Of a stretch of 64,000 nt of DNA, positions 53,190 through 60,302 are shown in pieces. Numbering within the stretch: position 1 is the stretch's first letter; every line of letters begins with the position of its first letter. The DNA is taken from contig JAEZKU010000030.1 of the NCBI GenBank assembly GCA_023436065.1, positions 62,001-126,000 on the forward strand, in the 5' to 3' direction. Origin of the DNA: Bacillota bacterium (lineage in GTDB: Bacteria > Bacillota > Clostridia > Lachnospirales > Lachnospiraceae). A model generated the notes under the pieces. It did not search any database, was not told the origin of the DNA, and saw nothing but the letters and a program-made list of their open reading frames with translations. A program made the position numbers and the translations under genes.

Positions 53190-54119
53190 ATGAAAGAGAG
53201 TTCGTTATATCAGCAGGTGCAAAACTGGATCTACCGGAATGCGCGTCCGTTGGATCTGGCCAGGTGGCAATATCATTTTGGACAGGGAAAGCAAGAGGCA
53301 GTAATTGTTGTACTTTCTGCATATCAAAACCGGGATGGAGGCTTTGGTCATGCATTGGAGGCGGATGCCTGGAATCCGAATTCTGCTCCGATACAGGTGT
53401 TCAATGCAATCGAGCTGCTGAATGAGATTGGTTTTGAGGAGAAAGAGCATCCTTTGATACAGGGGATCGTTCATTATCTGGACAGCGGACAGGATTATGA
53501 GGAGGGACTTTGGTTAACCACGATCAAGTCGAACAATGACTACCCTCATGCTCCCTGGTGGAATAAGAACGGGCAAAGCTCGAGTCATGACAGATTTAAT
53601 CCGAGCGCCGGCTTGGCTGGATTCGGTCTCTATTACAGCGAGAGAGGAAGCAGCTTATATGAGAAATGTGCTTCCGTAGCAAAGGGTGCAGCAGAATATG
53701 TCTTGACCTCTGATAAACTTGATATGCATGTCCTAAAATGCTTTATCGCAATGACAGATTTCTGCAAAAAGGCAGGCATTACTGACTTATTTGATATTGA
53801 TCGTGTGGAGGAAAAGCTGAAGGTATTGGTTAATAATACGGTTACCAGGGACACTTCTGTCTGGGCTACCAGCTATATCTGTAAACCCTCCTTTTTCATT
53901 CATAGCCGTAATAGCAGCTTTTATCAGGCAAATAAGGATATTGCTGACTATGAGGTTGAATTCATTCGTAAGAACCGTAACCGGGAAGGTGTATGGGATG
54001 TGACCTGGGGCTGGGGAACATATCCGGAGCAATGGGCGATATCTGAGCTTTGGTGGAAGGCAGACATTGCGATTAAGAATATGCTGTTCCTTAAGAATAT
54101 CGGATGTGAAGCTGAATAG
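53190..54119 (+). CDS. Prenyltransferase/squalene-cyclase-like helical toroid protein, function unknown
   Basis: A 309-residue soluble protein with repeats typical of alpha/alpha toroids. The 'YQNRDGGFGHALEADAW' motif near 45 is similar to the QW-type repeat of terpene cyclases, and 'GVWDVTWGWGTYPEQWA' occurs near 270. It lacks the catalytic DXDD of squalene cyclases, so enzyme function is doubtful. Proteins of this kind are common in Firmicutes as hypotheticals. Confidence 0.65.
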   Translation: MKESSLYQQVQNWIYRNARPLDLARWQYHFGQGKQEAVIVVLSAYQNRDGGFGHALEADAWNPNSAPIQVFNAIELLNEIGFEEKEHPLIQGIVHYLDSGQDYEEGLWLTTIKSNNDYPHAPWWNKNGQSSSHDRFNPSAGLAGFGLYYSERGSSLYEKCASVAKGAAEYVLTSDKLDMHVLKCFIAMTDFCKKAGITDLFDIDRVEEKLKVLVNNTVTRDTSVWATSYICKPSFFIHSRNSSFYQANKDIADYEVEFIRKNRNREGVWDVTWGWGTYPEQWAISELWWKADIAIKNMLFLKNIGCEAE

Positions 54120-54128
54120 AACGTCGTA

Positions 54129-54152
54129 GGGCTGTTTCAAAACAGCCCTTTT
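54129..54152 (+). terminator. Terminator after the toroid protein gene
   Basis: GGGCTGTT (54129-54136) pairs with AACAGCCC (54141-54148), then TTTT. The following 54153-54369 is AT-rich with no further feature seen. Confidence 0.8.
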
Positions 54153-54369
54153 CGATTCTTAGGAAAACTCACCCTATGAACTAGATTTCATGCTTTCTTA
54201 GGTACAAAATGGCATAAAGATGAAAATAGATCTGCTTTAGATTGAAGGAAATATCTGCATTGCATACATAATATCAGAAACATTTTTAATAATATGAAAT
54301 AGATGCGTTTACAGACAGATCCGGGAGAACAGGATCATTTTTTTATGAAACAGGCTTGGAGGAGACTGC

Positions 54370-55305
54370 ATGAAGACCGAACAACGACTGACCAAAGCTT
54401 ATAAGAGGGCTAAGATTGAGTATTTTGATAACCAATCGAAATTTATTTTCTTCAGCGATGTGCATAGGGGTGATGATAGTGTTTCGGACGAGTTTGCCAG
54501 AAATCAGAATATTTATCTGCATGCACTCAACTATTACTATAAAGAAGGTTATGTCTATATAGAAGCCGGGGATGGGGATGAATTATGGGAATATAAGAAT
54601 TTCAGAGTCATCAGACTGGCTCATACGGATGTATTTACCGTGATAAAAAAATTCTTCGATGAGAAGCGCTTCATCATGCTTTACGGTAATCACAATATCT
54701 ACCTGAAGTCTAAGAGATTCGTGAAAAAGAATTATTATCAGTACTACGACGAGTATAATCAAATAAGGGTTGAGCTGTTCAAAGGCCTGGCACCAAGGGA
54801 GGCAGTCGTTCTCAAGCATAAGGAAAGCGGACAAAAGATATTGGTACTCCATGGGCATCAGGGAGATTTTATGAATGATCAGTTTTGGTTCCTTGGAATG
54901 GTGTTACTCAGGTATTTTTGGCGCTATCTGCATATTGTCGGCTTCGATAATCCGACGAGTCCTGCCCGTAATCTGTATAAGCGTCATAAGATTGAAAAAA
55001 TGTATGATAGATGGATCGTAAAACATAAGATGATGCTGATCTGTGGGCATACCCACCGGCCGAAATTTCCGAAGTCCGATGAAGTTCCGTATTTTAATTC
55101 GGGATGCTGCATTCGTACCAGGGGACTGACCGGGTTGGAAATCGTTGATGGCAAGATACTGATGGTGGATTGGAGAATAGCAGCCGATGAAGAGGGTGGA
55201 TTATGTATCCGCCGTACGGTAGTCAGGGGGCCGGAGGATATCGAAAAATATGACTGCAAGAATAACCCCTTTTCAGGTCATTGCAAACAATATGACGATG
55301 ATTAA
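54370..55305 (+). CDS. Calcineurin-like metallophosphoesterase
   Basis: A 311-residue cytosolic phosphoesterase with the full metal-binding set: D-x-H in FFSDVHRGDD (about 31), GDGDE in place of the usual GD (about 65), GNHN (about 97), 'LHGHQGD' (about 160) and GHTHRP (about 228). Similar proteins include UDP-diacylglucosamine hydrolases and Ser/Thr phosphatases; a low-GC Gram-positive would not have the former pathway, so the substrate is unknown. GGAGG precedes the ATG. Confidence 0.85.
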   Translation: MKTEQRLTKAYKRAKIEYFDNQSKFIFFSDVHRGDDSVSDEFARNQNIYLHALNYYYKEGYVYIEAGDGDELWEYKNFRVIRLAHTDVFTVIKKFFDEKRFIMLYGNHNIYLKSKRFVKKNYYQYYDEYNQIRVELFKGLAPREAVVLKHKESGQKILVLHGHQGDFMNDQFWFLGMVLLRYFWRYLHIVGFDNPTSPARNLYKRHKIEKMYDRWIVKHKMMLICGHTHRPKFPKSDEVPYFNSGCCIRTRGLTGLEIVDGKILMVDWRIAADEEGGLCIRRTVVRGPEDIEKYDCKNNPFSGHCKQYDDD

Positions 55306-55314
55306 AATTAGGTA

Positions 55315-55343
55315 TTGACTATATCGTAAAAATACGATATAGT
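55315..55343 (+). promoter_or_regulatory. Promoter of the ArsR-permease operon
   Basis: TTGACT (55315-55320), 17 bases, TATAGT (55338-55343). The spacer and part of the -10 are a perfect palindrome (next entry). The 5' leader up to 55488 is 140 bases. Confidence 0.75.
55321..55340. promoter_or_regulatory. ArsR operator 1
   Basis: ATATCGTA, AAAA, TACGATAT: perfect eight-base arms filling the promoter spacer. The regulator should block transcription until it binds its inducer. Confidence 0.75.
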
Positions 55344-55487
55344 GATTTTATCATAGACAGTGACGTAAAATACTTGCATGAATAAACTGATATAAAGACA
55401 CAGTTATTAATACACAAATATAAGGACACAGAAGCAAAGATACAGAGATAATGCTATAGAAGAAGATACAGGAAGGAGGAGGGAAGC

Positions 55488-55790
55488 ATGGACGTAGAAC
55501 AGATTTGTGCAGCGCTTGGTAATAAGACCAGATATCAATTAATCAAAGCCTTGAAGGAAAAAGCAATCGGCACCTGCTGTGACAGGATTGAATTCTTTGA
55601 GAACGGGGTCAGTGTAGGTGATGTAGTAAAGTTCACAGGTCTTGCCCAATCTACGGTATCCCAGCATCTTGCAGTGCTTGAGAAGGCGAATCTGATCCGC
55701 AAGGAGAAAAGAGAACTTTGGAGCTGCTATTTCGTGAATGAGTCGGTACTGGAGGAATTCCTAAAGCAAATGCAGCAGGATTTACTTTAG
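55488..55790 (+). CDS. ArsR-family metal/metalloid-responsive repressor
   Basis: A 100-residue winged-helix repressor with the DNA-recognition region 'GLAQSTVSQHLAVLEKANLI' (about 52-71). Three Cys stand out: C7 and the vicinal pair C30-C31, which could bind a soft metal(loid) such as As(III); the arsenical CVCDLC-type motif is absent, and a fourth Cys lies in the wing (WSCYF). Identical palindromes lie in its own promoter and in front of the permease gene, supporting joint control. GGAGGAGGG precedes the ATG. Confidence 0.88.
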   Translation: MDVEQICAALGNKTRYQLIKALKEKAIGTCCDRIEFFENGVSVGDVVKFTGLAQSTVSQHLAVLEKANLIRKEKRELWSCYFVNESVLEEFLKQMQQDLL

Positions 55791-55816
55791 GCATAGTGCT
55801 ATTTTTTTACGGTTTT

Positions 55817-55836
55817 ATATCGTAAATCTACGATAT
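55817..55836. promoter_or_regulatory. ArsR operator 2
   Basis: ATATCGTA, AATC, TACGATAT, the same arms as operator 1, plus a further half site ATACGATAT at 55835-55843. It lies between the ArsR and permease genes, so the permease may have an additional controlled promoter, or the site may act as a roadblock. Confidence 0.7.
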
Positions 55837-55883
55837 ACGATATAAAATCTCAGATTACATAGGAACCTATGACAAATCATATC

Positions 55884-55935
55884 GGGAGGATAAGTCCTCC
55901 TGGAAAGGCGTTATTATTTTAATAATAAAGGAGGA
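55884..55935 (+). promoter_or_regulatory. Possible ribosome-site switch ahead of the permease
   Basis: GGAGGA (55885-55890) pairs with TCCTCC (55895-55900) over a TAAG loop. The same TCCTCCT can alternatively pair with AGGAGGA (55929-55935), the real ribosome site; the TTATTATT/AATAATAA hairpin between them would bring the two together. So the upstream copy looks like a decoy that keeps the real site free. Confidence 0.45.
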
Positions 55936-55940
55936 TTTTT

Positions 55941-57053
55941 ATGAACGAAATAATCAATTATATATGGGAACTGCTTGTGAAGACAGGAAAGGAGGTAGTG
56001 ATATCCTTCCAGCATAATTGGAATATACTTCTGATCTCAATTGTAATTGCTGTTGGATTATCTACCTACGTAAATTCTGACAAGATGACAAAGTTCCTTT
56101 TCAGAAAGAAGAATGTATCTATCATAGCAAGCGTACTATTTGGTAGCTTTACACCACTTTGTGCCTGCGGAACCACAGCTGTTCTGATCGGCATGCTTAC
56201 TACGACCTTACCCTGGGGACCGATCATGGCTTTTCTGACTTCATCACCGTTGATGAGTCCGGATGGATTTGTATATATCTCCGGAGTAATCGGTCTTCGA
56301 TTTGCGATTGCATTAACAGTAGCTTCCCTGGTAATCGGAGTGGCATCCGGATTGATAACAAACCTGATTCAGAAGAAGACAAAGTATCTTGAGGGGCAAT
56401 CACGATTTCTCGGAACCCAGGTTGGTACTGCCGCTACCTGTGGATGTGGAGTTGAAGCTGCAACAACTGACTGCTCGTGTCAAACGGCAGTGGCAGTGCC
56501 TGCCTGTAGTTGTTCTTCCTCAAAGGATGCAGTAGGAGATGGAAACAGTACAATCGGAATAGAAGGTGACGGGCAGCTTTGCTGCGGCCAAACCTCCGGC
56601 AGTACTCCTGTTCATAATGATCTTATGAAAAAGCTGAAGCTGAAGGAACTGGCAACCAACTTCTTTACGCTGGGAATCAAGCAAATTCTGTTCTTTTACG
56701 CTGTATTTATTGCCATTGGTTCACTGATTAACACCTTTATCCCTACCTCAATCATAGAAGTGCTGTTCGGTAATTCTTCCTTCTATGCAGTACCGTTGGC
56801 CTCTCTAATCGGATTACCTTTATATATCACTACGAATTCAGGAGTTCCGATCATTCAGTCACTCATACAGAGCGGTGCAAGCGAGGGAGCAATGCTGGCA
56901 TTTATAATCACCGGATCAGCAACCAGTGCCTGGGTTATCGCAGGACTTGCAACATTCATGAAGAAACGTGCTGTTGCTCTTTATGTAGGTTTTGTATTGG
57001 TTGGCGGAATCATCTCCGGTTATGTATTGGATCTGGTCAGACTTATTTTTTAA
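55941..57053 (+). CDS. Permease of the PF03773/ArsP type with Cys-rich cytosolic loop
   Basis: A 370-residue membrane protein with about eight helices in two groups (about 23-150 and 235-370). The conserved 'LCACGTTAVLIG' motif (about 74) lies in the first group, as in ArsP-type organoarsenical exporters. The central loop (about 158-225) has eight Cys in pairs (CGCG, CSC, CSC, CCG), likely to bind soft metal ions or arsenicals; such a loop is unusual. Preceded by an ArsR gene and two palindromes, so induced expression and export of a toxic metal(loid) or thiol compound is plausible. The exact substrate is unknown. Confidence 0.82.
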   Translation: MNEIINYIWELLVKTGKEVVISFQHNWNILLISIVIAVGLSTYVNSDKMTKFLFRKKNVSIIASVLFGSFTPLCACGTTAVLIGMLTTTLPWGPIMAFLTSSPLMSPDGFVYISGVIGLRFAIALTVASLVIGVASGLITNLIQKKTKYLEGQSRFLGTQVGTAATCGCGVEAATTDCSCQTAVAVPACSCSSSKDAVGDGNSTIGIEGDGQLCCGQTSGSTPVHNDLMKKLKLKELATNFFTLGIKQILFFYAVFIAIGSLINTFIPTSIIEVLFGNSSFYAVPLASLIGLPLYITTNSGVPIIQSLIQSGASEGAMLAFIITGSATSAWVIAGLATFMKKRAVALYVGFVLVGGIISGYVLDLVRLIF

Positions 57054-57068
57054 ATTTCATAAAAAACA

Positions 57069-57097
57069 TTGACAACGTTACTTCCGTACGGTATACT
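57069..57097 (+). promoter_or_regulatory. Promoter of the metNIQ leader
   Basis: TTGACA (57069-57074), 17-base spacer, TATACT (57092-57097). The first start codon downstream belongs to the leader peptide at 57161. Confidence 0.8.
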
Positions 57098-57160
57098 TAC
57101 CCCAATCAAATAATCTGATTACTACATCGGATTAATAGGAATGAAGGCGGAGGATAAGTA

Positions 57161-57241
57161 ATGAGAACATCAACCTTTACTATGTGCTCTAATATGTGTG
57201 GCATGTGTATGCCAATTGTGACATATTTGCAGGATAAGTGA
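57161..57241 (+). CDS. Met/Cys-rich leader peptide of the metNIQ operon
   Basis: A 26-codon ORF with ATG 57161 seven bases after GGAGG (57149-57153). Residues 8-17 read MCSNMCGMCM, four Met and three Cys in ten positions; the end is PIVTYLQDK before TGA 57241. It sits between a sigma-A promoter and an intrinsic terminator, directly ahead of a predicted methionine ABC transporter, the layout of amino-acid attenuation. No SAM or T-box riboswitch motif is visible in this 355-base leader. A function as a metal-binding peptide linked to the upstream permease is an alternative. Confidence 0.65.
   Translation: MRTSTFTMCSNMCGMCMPIVTYLQDK
57199..57214 (+). other. Hairpin inside the Met/Cys codons of the leader
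   Basis: TGGCAT, loop GTGT, ATGCCA: perfect six-pair stem within codons 13-18 of the leader peptide. It could act as the pause element of an attenuator. Confidence 0.5.
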
Positions 57242-57301
57242 ATGTGATGTTTCATTATGCTCGGAAGTAGAAAGTCTTCTTCCATATCATATGAATAGCT
57301 G

Positions 57302-57334
57302 AACAGGATGCTTATCTAAGGCATCCTGTTTTTT
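57302..57334 (+). terminator. Attenuator terminator ahead of metN
   Basis: AACAGGATGC (57302-57311) pairs with GCATCCTGTT (57321-57330), loop of nine, then a run of T. CAGGAT also occurs at 57230-57235, at the end of the leader ORF, so it could pair with ATCCTG (57323-57328) and prevent the terminator. Confidence 0.8.
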
Positions 57335-57367
57335 ATGTAATTGGAAAGTGCGTCCAATTACATAAAA
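57331..57367 (+). other. Second long hairpin overlapping the attenuator T-run
   Basis: TTTTATGTAATTGGA (57331-57345) pairs perfectly with TCCAATTACATAAAA (57353-57367), loop AAGTGCG. Its 5' arm takes up the T-run of the terminator. The AATTGGA-N7-TCCAATT core is shared with the hairpin at 39201-39227. No function recognised. Confidence 0.6.
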
Positions 57368-57455
57368 CTCATGGAAAATCTTTGTATTCAGCAGAGTTCA
57401 GAATAGTAACAGGTTAGGTATCATTTTGTAATTCATAATTGGAGGTGCGGGTTTG

Positions 57456-58463
57456 ATGGATCAGAAACCGATCATAGAACTGGTTGGTCTGGGGAAGGTA
57501 TTTCAAAGTAAGAATAGTGAGGAAGTGAAGGCTCTGGAGGATATCAACCTGACGATTTACGAGGGTGAGATATTCGGCATCATAGGATTAAGCGGGGCGG
57601 GTAAGAGTACATTGGTACGATGTATCAATTTCCTTGAACGTCCGACGAGCGGAGCGGTTGTGTTTGACGGCTATGATTTAGGAAGCTTAAGTAAAGGGGA
57701 ATTGAACCGGGCAAGACAATCCATGGGGATGATTTTCCAGCAGTTTAATTTATTGATGCAAAGAACTGCCTTACAGAATATCTGCTTCCCCTTGGAGATA
57801 GCCGGAGTACCCAGAAAGGAAGCAAAAGAACGGGCTAAGGAGCTGCTGGAGATTGTTGGTTTGGCTGATAAAGCAAAAGCCTATCCGGCTCAGCTTTCCG
57901 GAGGGCAGAAGCAGAGAATTGCGATTGCCAGGGCATTGGCGACGAACCCGAAGGTGCTGCTCTGTGATGAAGCAACCAGCGCACTTGATCCGACCACAAC
58001 ACGCTCCATCCTTAATCTGCTGAAGGAAATCAATCAGAAGCTGGGTATTACGGTTGTTGTCATAACGCATGAGATGAGTGTCATTGAAGAGATCTGTCAC
58101 CGCGTTGCCATCATTGACCAAAGCCATATCGCAGAAATCGGAGAAGTAGAGGAGGTCTTTGTGAGACCTCAGTCCAAGATCGCAAAGCAGCTGGTATTCT
58201 CAAGTGATACCCATATCGATAACTTTGTCGGAGAACATAAATGTCGAATCATATTTGACGGCAGAACTTCCTTTGAACCTGTCATTGCCAATATGGTTAT
58301 GGAATGTAAGACACCTGTCAACATTCTGTTTGCTGATACCAAGGATATTGACGGCAAGGCTTACGGACAAATGGTGCTACAGCTGCCGGAGGACGAGAAC
58401 GGCCAGAAGAAAATAATCAATTATCTGAGGACCCATCAGATACCCTATGAGGAGGTGAAGTAG
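57456..58463 (+). CDS. metN: Methionine ABC transporter ATP-binding protein
   Basis: A 335-residue ATPase of the MetN group. Walker A GLSGAGKST near 40, signature LSGGQKQR near 147, Walker B 'VLLCDEAT' near 167 and VITHEM. A C-terminal NIL regulatory domain (about 262-335) senses substrate and is specific to the methionine family. ATG 57456 is ten bases after GGAGG, though TTG 57453 is also possible. The next gene starts one base later. A methionine or cystine transporter is expected. Confidence 0.93.
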   Translation: MDQKPIIELVGLGKVFQSKNSEEVKALEDINLTIYEGEIFGIIGLSGAGKSTLVRCINFLERPTSGAVVFDGYDLGSLSKGELNRARQSMGMIFQQFNLLMQRTALQNICFPLEIAGVPRKEAKERAKELLEIVGLADKAKAYPAQLSGGQKQRIAIARALATNPKVLLCDEATSALDPTTTRSILNLLKEINQKLGITVVVITHEMSVIEEICHRVAIIDQSHIAEIGEVEEVFVRPQSKIAKQLVFSSDTHIDNFVGEHKCRIIFDGRTSFEPVIANMVMECKTPVNILFADTKDIDGKAYGQMVLQLPEDENGQKKIINYLRTHQIPYEEVK

Positions 58464-58464
58464 T

Positions 58465-59124
58465 ATGTGGAGTGAAGAAGTAATTAAAATGATAGGCTTC
58501 GGAATTCTGGAAACCCTATATATGACAGTGTTTTCTTCACTGATTGCTTATCTCCTTGGATTACCGCTTGGCGTATTGCTTGTAGTGACGGACAAGGAGG
58601 GAATTGCCCCTTTAGTACCCCTGAATAAGCTTCTTGGGGTTATCGTTAACCTGGTTCGCTCGGTACCGTTCATCATACTGCTGATTACAGTGATCCCTTT
58701 TACCAGATTTCTGATCGGTACCACCATTGGTCCCAATGCTGTTGTAGTACCGCTCATTATTGGCTCTGCACCCTATATCGCCCGACTTGTGGAATCCTCT
58801 TTGAAGGAAGTGGATAAAGGAGTCATTGAGGCGGCCCAGTCCATGGGGGCAACCCCATTCCAGATCGTATACAAAGTATTGATTCCTGAAGCGAAGCCCT
58901 CCTTAGTCATTGGAGGAGCCATCGCTGTAACTACAATATTAAGCTATTCCGCTATGGCAGGCTTTGTTGGCGGAGGAGGTCTGGGTGACATAGCCATCCG
59001 CTATGGATATTACCGATATCAGACGGACATCATGCTGGTTACTGTAGCCCTTTTGGTTATCATCGTACAGATCATCCAGGAACTTGGTTCCGCATGGATG
59101 AAACATACGGATAAAAGACTGTAG
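58465..59124 (+). CDS. metI: Methionine ABC transporter permease
   Basis: A 219-residue membrane protein with five helices and the EAA-type ATPase contact loop 'EAAQSMGATPFQIV' (about 130). 'NLVRSVPFIILLI' and 'GGGLGDIAIRYGYYRYQ' are typical MetI segments. Translated with metN and followed after 124 bases by the binding-protein gene. Confidence 0.93.
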   Translation: MWSEEVIKMIGFGILETLYMTVFSSLIAYLLGLPLGVLLVVTDKEGIAPLVPLNKLLGVIVNLVRSVPFIILLITVIPFTRFLIGTTIGPNAVVVPLIIGSAPYIARLVESSLKEVDKGVIEAAQSMGATPFQIVYKVLIPEAKPSLVIGGAIAVTTILSYSAMAGFVGGGGLGDIAIRYGYYRYQTDIMLVTVALLVIIVQIIQELGSAWMKHTDKRL

Positions 59125-59187
59125 GAAACTTCGCAGACCTGATCAGCTGATTGAGAGCTTTTAGAACCATCAAAAAAATAAGTATAT

Positions 59188-59240
59188 TAGGAGGAAAAGC
59201 CTCCTATATAAATTATAATAGAATAACTTACAATAGGAGG
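59188..59240 (+). promoter_or_regulatory. Possible ribosome-site switch ahead of metQ
   Basis: TAGGAGG (59188-59194) pairs with CCTCCTA (59200-59206) over a five-base loop. The same CCTCCTAT (59200-59207) can instead pair with ATAGGAGG (59233-59240), the ribosome site of metQ. It has the same design as the element before the permease at 55884. Confidence 0.45.
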
Positions 59241-59248
59241 TTTAAGCT

Positions 59249-60061
59249 ATGAAGAAATTTTTATCAGTAATTTTAGTACTTACCTTAGTAACAGCAGGTT
59301 TGGTCGGCTGTGCTAAGAAGGATGGGGCAGACAAGGAGATTGTTGTAGGCGCAAGCGCTACCCCTCATGCAGAGATTTTGGAGCAGGCAAGAGCTGCTCT
59401 GGAAGCAGACGGCTATACACTGAAGGTTGTTGTGTACAATGATTATGTTCAGCCGAACGTTGCACTTTCAAGCGGTGATCTGGATGCGAACTTTTTCCAG
59501 CATCAGCCTTATCTGGATCAGTACAATCAGGAGAATAAGACAGATCTGGTATCTGCCGGTATCATCCACTATGAGCCGATCGGAGTATATCCCGGCAAGA
59601 CAGCTTCCTTTGATGCCTTACAGGACGGCGCAAAGATCGCAGTTCCCAACGATGCAACCAACGAAGCAAGAGCACTTCTGTTGCTGGAAGCGAACGGACT
59701 CATCAAGGTAAAAGAGGGAGCGGGTTTGAATGCAACCAAAACCGATATCGTGGAGAATCCCAAGAATATAGAGATCGTAGAAATAGAATCAGCCCAGCTC
59801 GCACGTTCCTTAGCTGATGTTGACCTGGCTGTCATTAACGGTAATTATGCAATCGAAGCAGGTCTGAACGTGGCTAAGGATGCCATTGCCTTTGAGGAGA
59901 AGGATTCCGCGGCTGCCGAGACCTATGGTAATATCATTGCGGTTCAGAAGGGGAACGAAGGCAGAGAAGATATCAAAGCATTGGTTAAGGCTCTGCAAAG
60001 CGATACTGTAAAGAAATATATTGAAGATACTTATCAGGGAGCAGTTGTTCCTAAATTCTAA
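59249..60061 (+). CDS. metQ: Methionine-binding lipoprotein
   Basis: A 270-residue substrate-binding lipoprotein. Lipobox LVGC with Cys near residue 21, then the NlpA/MetQ family start 'VVGASATPHAEILEQA'; 'DLDANFFQHQPYLDQYN' and 'IGVYPGK' are conserved in the ligand pocket. It delivers D- or L-methionine (some relatives bind cysteine or cystine-like ligands) to MetNI. AGGAGG precedes the ATG by eight bases. Confidence 0.93.
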   Translation: MKKFLSVILVLTLVTAGLVGCAKKDGADKEIVVGASATPHAEILEQARAALEADGYTLKVVVYNDYVQPNVALSSGDLDANFFQHQPYLDQYNQENKTDLVSAGIIHYEPIGVYPGKTASFDALQDGAKIAVPNDATNEARALLLLEANGLIKVKEGAGLNATKTDIVENPKNIEIVEIESAQLARSLADVDLAVINGNYAIEAGLNVAKDAIAFEEKDSAAAETYGNIIAVQKGNEGREDIKALVKALQSDTVKKYIEDTYQGAVVPKF

Positions 60062-60087
60062 TTTGTGATACAGACCAGAAAAATGAT

Positions 60088-60131
60088 AAAGAAGACTGTT
60101 CCGGTTCACTTCCGGAATGGCCTTCTTTTTT
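60088..60131 (+). terminator. Terminator of the metNIQ operon
   Basis: AAGAAG-CTGTTCCGG (60088-60104) pairs with CCGGAATGGCCTTCTT (60112-60127) with one or two mismatches, then T-run. Confidence 0.8.
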
Positions 60132-60302
60132 TGTTCAAATAGCTGAATTGGTAACGATTATCTGGGTTTTTGACTATGCAAAATGTTGCAGGAATACCGA
60201 TTTCGTGCTACTATAATAACATGTCATACATACATTTGCCTTTACCTACAACCCTGTGATGACAGATACGCTCGCTCACCTATATAGACGGGGGTCCCCT
60301 TC

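Noticed and set aside
57098..57455. SAM (S-box) riboswitch or T-box upstream of metNIQ
   Set aside because: No S-box core sequences and no T-box TGG-type motif were seen; the region instead has a short Met/Cys-rich ORF and terminator.
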